From contig JAWPHD010000141.1 in assembly GCA_037043455.1 (NCBI GenBank), positions 124,001-188,000 on the forward strand: a stretch of 64,000 bases of DNA, written 5' to 3'. Source of the DNA: Cyrtodaria siliqua. Taxonomy: Eukaryota > Mollusca > Bivalvia > Adapedonta > Hiatellidae. Made by a program: the position numbers and the translations under genes. Under the pieces are notes generated by a model. That model was not told where the DNA came from and ran no database searches. It saw nothing but the letters and a program-made list of their open reading frames with translations. Below are positions 60,206 through 64,000 of this stretch, in pieces. The stretch's first letter is position 1. The number at the start of each line of letters is the position of its first letter.

Positions 60206-60484
60206 GTAAGTTTTGGGCCAAAATTTGCTTTTAGCAAACGTTTTAGCCAAATGCTAAATGCATAACTGCACTTTGCTCATCACCTGGCATCATTGTTAAC
60301 ATTTTGCTCAAGCAGTTTATTTTCAGAAACCCTCCGATAAATTTTAACCACGCTTCACATGACATTACTTTTATGATTGGTAAAATGAGATTTATGTATA
60401 TATATTCATTTACAGGATTTCTATTTTGTAAGCCCTTTTACATGATAATGACACATAGTTTACACTAACTTTGCTTATTATTTA
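60206..60484. other. Start of intron 45, no feature
   Basis: Unremarkable intron before the large transposon. Confidence 0.5.
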
Positions 60485-61751
60485 CAGTACAGCTCACGCG
60501 AAACCCACACTTTACTCTTTCACGCCGAGTGAGGAATTCAGAAATCGCGTAATTTCGCGGAGTTTGGACGATAAAACTACGCCGAGTAGAAATCAGCTAC
60601 GTGACGAACGACTAGCGTAACTTTGCCGAGATACTCCGCGTAGACAAACTCGGCATTCGCCGAGTCGTCAAGTATACAGGTAAATGACCTTTTTAGCGGC
60701 CTTGAACGAACGACTAGCGTAACTTTGCGGCGATACTCCGCGTAGACGAACTCGGCAATTATTCAGGTATTAAAATGACCTTTTTATCGGACTTGAATGT
60801 TTATGTCTGAAACAATGATGAACAGCATTCGTACAGGTAATGTACATCTGCATAGATCTACGTGTTTAATTTTTTTATGTTTGTTTTAAATGTACACTGT
60901 GCGTGAAAGTAATAAAGTTACCTTATAGTTGACGTTTGTGCTGCTGTACTCTCAAATGCAATTAAACACAACTGTCATGAGGACGAAATAAATATTTAGT
61001 TTTAATCTGTAACGGCAACCAATGCAAGCTTCCAAACACAAAACTTAAATACACACTCTATTTCTTAGCACACGTTGTCTTACACGGTGTCAAGCGCGTT
61101 GCCATGGTCAGGACTCTGAATCAGGCGTTTTCATGTGTATTGAGCAGAGTTAAGATATTGTAAACATGTACTTTACATGTACATGTCGCAGTAACCAGGT
61201 TAGATCACGCTTCCATTACACTATCTAGCTAGTATAGATAATTAGGGACGTATCATGGTATCGTGGTATTCTCTTGGATAAATAAAATATGTTATGTAAT
61301 ATGTATACTGAGTAAAGTACAGTATATACATGTGTAAATACATATTTCGTTTGCGTGCCTGATTGCCTTAGATGTTTTGTGGTATGAACCAACGTAAGTG
61401 GATTTTAAGACCAACTTTATAAAAAATATTTGCTGATTTTGTCAAATACGAGGTTTGATCAACAAAAAAAGTTGATACTGGCCTTATAATTCCTTAATTA
61501 CAAGTTATTTGGAAAAAAACAACATATTATGAATTTAGTCCGTCCATTGACAATTTCCTTGACATATGAAAATGTTCAAAAGTATGGTGTGTTTTTTTTT
61601 ATGAACTGCACCTGCCGCAATCCGTCGCACCAATAATAATACATAATGAAATATTTAACACTGGCACTGCAGTAGGCTATCTATTTATAAAAATGATGTA
61701 AAATTATCCTTTAACCTAGTAACCAGGGCATCCATTATTGTTAACAGAGGT

Positions 61752-62015
61752 TTGGTCGTAGAAACACTTAAAAAAAGTATAAAAGTCGAACAGGAAAAGC
61801 AGCTTCCCAAGAATACAGTTAACTCTAAAACACGCAAAACGACAAACATGAATGGAAATGTTAATATGGAATATGACGTCAAAAACACACAAAAAAGGTT
61901 GACAATAGGGCTGTCGTCTTCAAACGGTCAGTGGCAAAAAAGACTGGGGTTTAAACCAGGTTCTAGGGTGCACCAAACCTCACAAACCCTACTGTCATCC
62001 CAAACTCGAAGCTAG
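61752..62015 (+). other. Unrecognised ORF inside the DNA transposon
   Basis: An 87-codon open frame, Lys/Asn/Thr-rich, with no domain I can identify. Its position inside the element makes it a candidate transposon-derived fragment only. Confidence 0.3.
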
Positions 62016-62389
62016 TTTTGAGAGCATAACTCATTCCTTCTGATTCATATGGTGTAGTCTAGTCGATATATCGCAACATCTACATCGTTCTTGGTTTGTG
62101 ATCACTCAGTTACATATTAACATCTGCTAACAAACACTAAACTATTGTGAATTAATAAGAAAAACACTAAACTATTGTGAATTAATAAGAAACAAAAAAC
62201 ACAGAGTCCTCATGTTTTAATATACAAGCATGTTTTATTTGTGATATTGTGAATACTGTTACTAGTAACAATGACATTTAGAGCTACTAAACAAGGAAGA
62301 TATTTGCTTCCTGGTTCAGTACGACGTCCACAAGAAGCACCAAATCCGCACGAGCGGCTTTTTCAGAACGTCGGAAAAGGTAAGACAGT

Positions 62390-63125
62390 TTGTACACATT
62401 TGTATGATTACACAAAAGTAATTAAATTGGTCTAAAGACATCGCCCTGGCGATTTCCTCTATTCACGAATTAAATCGTAGTTGTAGTGGGAGGGTAATTC
62501 TTTTTTTTACAATTGTGTCTACCTGCATCTATTGTTGTTTTTTTCTTATCGATGTTTAATAATGATCTTACACGAGTGCCTGATTAATATTGATTTATCA
62601 AACGAGTTGGATACTGCGTCCATTAAGTTATACCAAGCAGCATTTTACGCGATTTACATATTCCAAAAGTAATTAAAATTAAATCGTAGTTTAGTCGGAG
62701 GGGGACTTTTTTTTTAATAGTGTCTACCTGCATCTACTGGATGTTATCGATGTTTAATAATGATCTTACACGAGTGCCTGATTAATATTGAATTTATCAA
62801 ACGAGTTGGATAAAATTATATGATGTGAGGCTATGCGAGAATTTTATCCAAATTGTTCAATAAATTCAATATATAGTGAAAGGGATCTCGTTGCATGATT
62901 TCCGTAATCCATGATGTTTTTTTACAATTGTGACTACCTGCATCTATTGTTTTGTTTCCTTATCAATGTGTAATATTTAATGATCTTACACGAGTGCCTG
63001 ATTAATATTGAATTTATCAAACGAGTTGGATACTGCGTCCATTAAGTTATACCAAGCAACATCTTACGCGATTTACATATTCCAAAAGTAATTGAATAGG
63101 TCTAAAGACATCGCCCTGGCGAATT
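62390..63125. repeat. Tandem direct repeats (~200-260 bp) inside the transposon
   Basis: Blocks containing 'cttacacgagtgcctgattaatattgaatttatcaaacgagttggat' recur near 62569, 62764 and 62988. 'ctaaagacatcgccctggcga' flanks the array at 62433 and 63102. Confidence 0.85.
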
Positions 63126-64000
63126 CCCTTATTCACAAATTTAACAAAAGTAAAACTGAAATAAGCCTGAATATTTTTACATGTAACTTGCAGTTGAATA
63201 TGTCTATACACTTTTATCTAGACTGTGCTATACTTGAATATTAAATATAAAACGTGTGTATTGATCTATGCCATACTCATAGCGGGCACGCGGGTATACA
63301 ATAGGAAATGAAATTAATCTGATTGCACTTGCTTTTCGTTATCTCCGGTACTATTATGCACATAATCAACAGATACATGTACATGACATGATATACGAAC
63401 TTGTGCACCGATATAAATCTATTTGCTGATCAAACTTTTACCTGAAAAGAAAGTTTTAATATGTTTAGAGAGCAATATATTGCAGAATTGCCAATTCCGA
63501 TTGGTAGACCTCTACTTGATTTTATCAATATAATCTTGCTTCATAATTTGATTAATACTCCTTGTCACAATCAAGCATTTGTTGTGTGCGCGTGCCTATA
63601 TTTATTACATTACATACATGTACTTGGTGGCCCGTGATTGGAAATATTCTATTCGATTCTAAAAAAAAAATGGCAGACGCCGAAGGAAAATTACAGTTAA
63701 TTAAATTTTACGCCGAGATACGCGGCATCCTTCACGCCGAGTTACGCGGAGTTCACAGGTGTGCACTTTTGCTTAATTGGATTCTACGCGGAGTAACTCG
63801 GAGTGGCTTTCACTCGGCAATAGCGTACTTTCGCCGCGTGAATTCGCCGAGTACAAACACTGACTCCGCGTAGATACGCGCGAAACTCGATACGACCAAA
63901 CTCGGCGAATCGAGTGAAGTGTGTGTTTCGCGTGAGCTGTACTGTATATAAAGAATAATTAACAGCATAAATTTGATACTGAATTTATGTCTCGAGGGAA

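Larger units (their letters stand above)
60485..63944. mobile_element. TA-flanked DNA transposon, 3.46 kb
   Basis: Perfect 20-bp terminal inverted repeats CAGTACAGCTCACGCGAAAC at 60485 and 63944, continuing imperfectly to about 45 bp and flanked by TA on both sides (60483-60484, 63945-63946). Both subterminal regions (60520-60780, 63700-63910) are packed with 'cgccgag', 'actccgcgtag' and 'tcggcg' motifs in both orientations, plausible transposase-binding clusters. TA duplication and CAGT ends suggest Tc1/mariner-pogo-like elements. No intact transposase is visible, so it is probably non-autonomous or decayed. Confidence 0.8.

Noticed and set aside
59399..59746. Minus-strand 20-residue repeat ORF
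   Set aside because: Generated by a 60-bp tandem repeat with no stop; overlaps the intron between exons 44 and 45.

Overview
This window is intronic and exonic DNA of a eukaryote, most likely a bivalve mollusc. The evidence is small coding exons with canonical GT/AG introns, AT-rich introns packed with short inverted-repeat elements, and several modular repeats with cores of about 160 bp ('...gatggccgcca...', '...gagttatggccc...') that resemble the pearl/BIV160-type repeats of bivalves. The species assignment is inference; no prokaryotic signal is present.

One gene on the + strand fills almost the whole window. I can chain 45 exons from 1868 to 60205, and each junction preserves reading frame and intron phase. 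Together they give 12,741 coding bases, about 4,247 codons, with no stop or frameshift. Neither the start codon and signal peptide nor the stop codon and C-terminus is inside the window, so the protein is larger still. It is a Cys-rich repeat protein (about one residue in ten is Cys) built from modules of about 78 residues carrying C-P-x-G-x-Y-C and G-L-x-x-P-T-G-x-C signatures. These match the GCC2/GCC3 (ephrin-receptor-like, TNFR/furin-like) style of extracellular Cys-rich repeat. Many N-x-S/T sequons suggest a secreted or cell-surface glycoprotein. Most introns are phase 1, as expected for exon-shuffled extracellular modules.

Above the 78-residue repeat there is a super-repeat of about 700 residues, present about six times. 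Three independent landmarks (a Y-Q-x-x-x-G-Q-type GCC2/GCC3 motif, a V-N-K-D-R-type motif, and a W-[YF]-C ... C-x-C-P ... G-G-x-C module) nearly all recur at 690-720 residue spacing. The gene therefore grew by tandem duplication of multi-exon blocks, with later intron gain or loss.

The introns hold most of the rest. 1-1804 is a satellite with a 320-bp (2 x 160) higher-order unit. 2151-3140 has tRNA-derived SINE-like copies and a minisatellite grown from them. 3347-3671 is a TTAA-flanked MITE. 4104-4833 is a hAT remnant with an 8-bp target duplication. 15994-17140 is a 5'-truncated LINE. 17930-19115 and 59330-59820 are minisatellites that look amplified from a dispersed MITE. 27500-31372, 41316-41893 and 47738-49355 are modular 160-bp-core elements. 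51116-54048 is a 2.9-kb 33-bp minisatellite. 60485-63944 is a 3.46-kb TA-flanked DNA transposon.

The least expected pattern is that short tandem duplications repeatedly span exon-intron junctions of this gene (exon 3, exon 12, exon 17, exon 18, exon 42). They multiply splice donors or acceptors, and at exon 42 they create an open in-frame exon extension of 32 codons.
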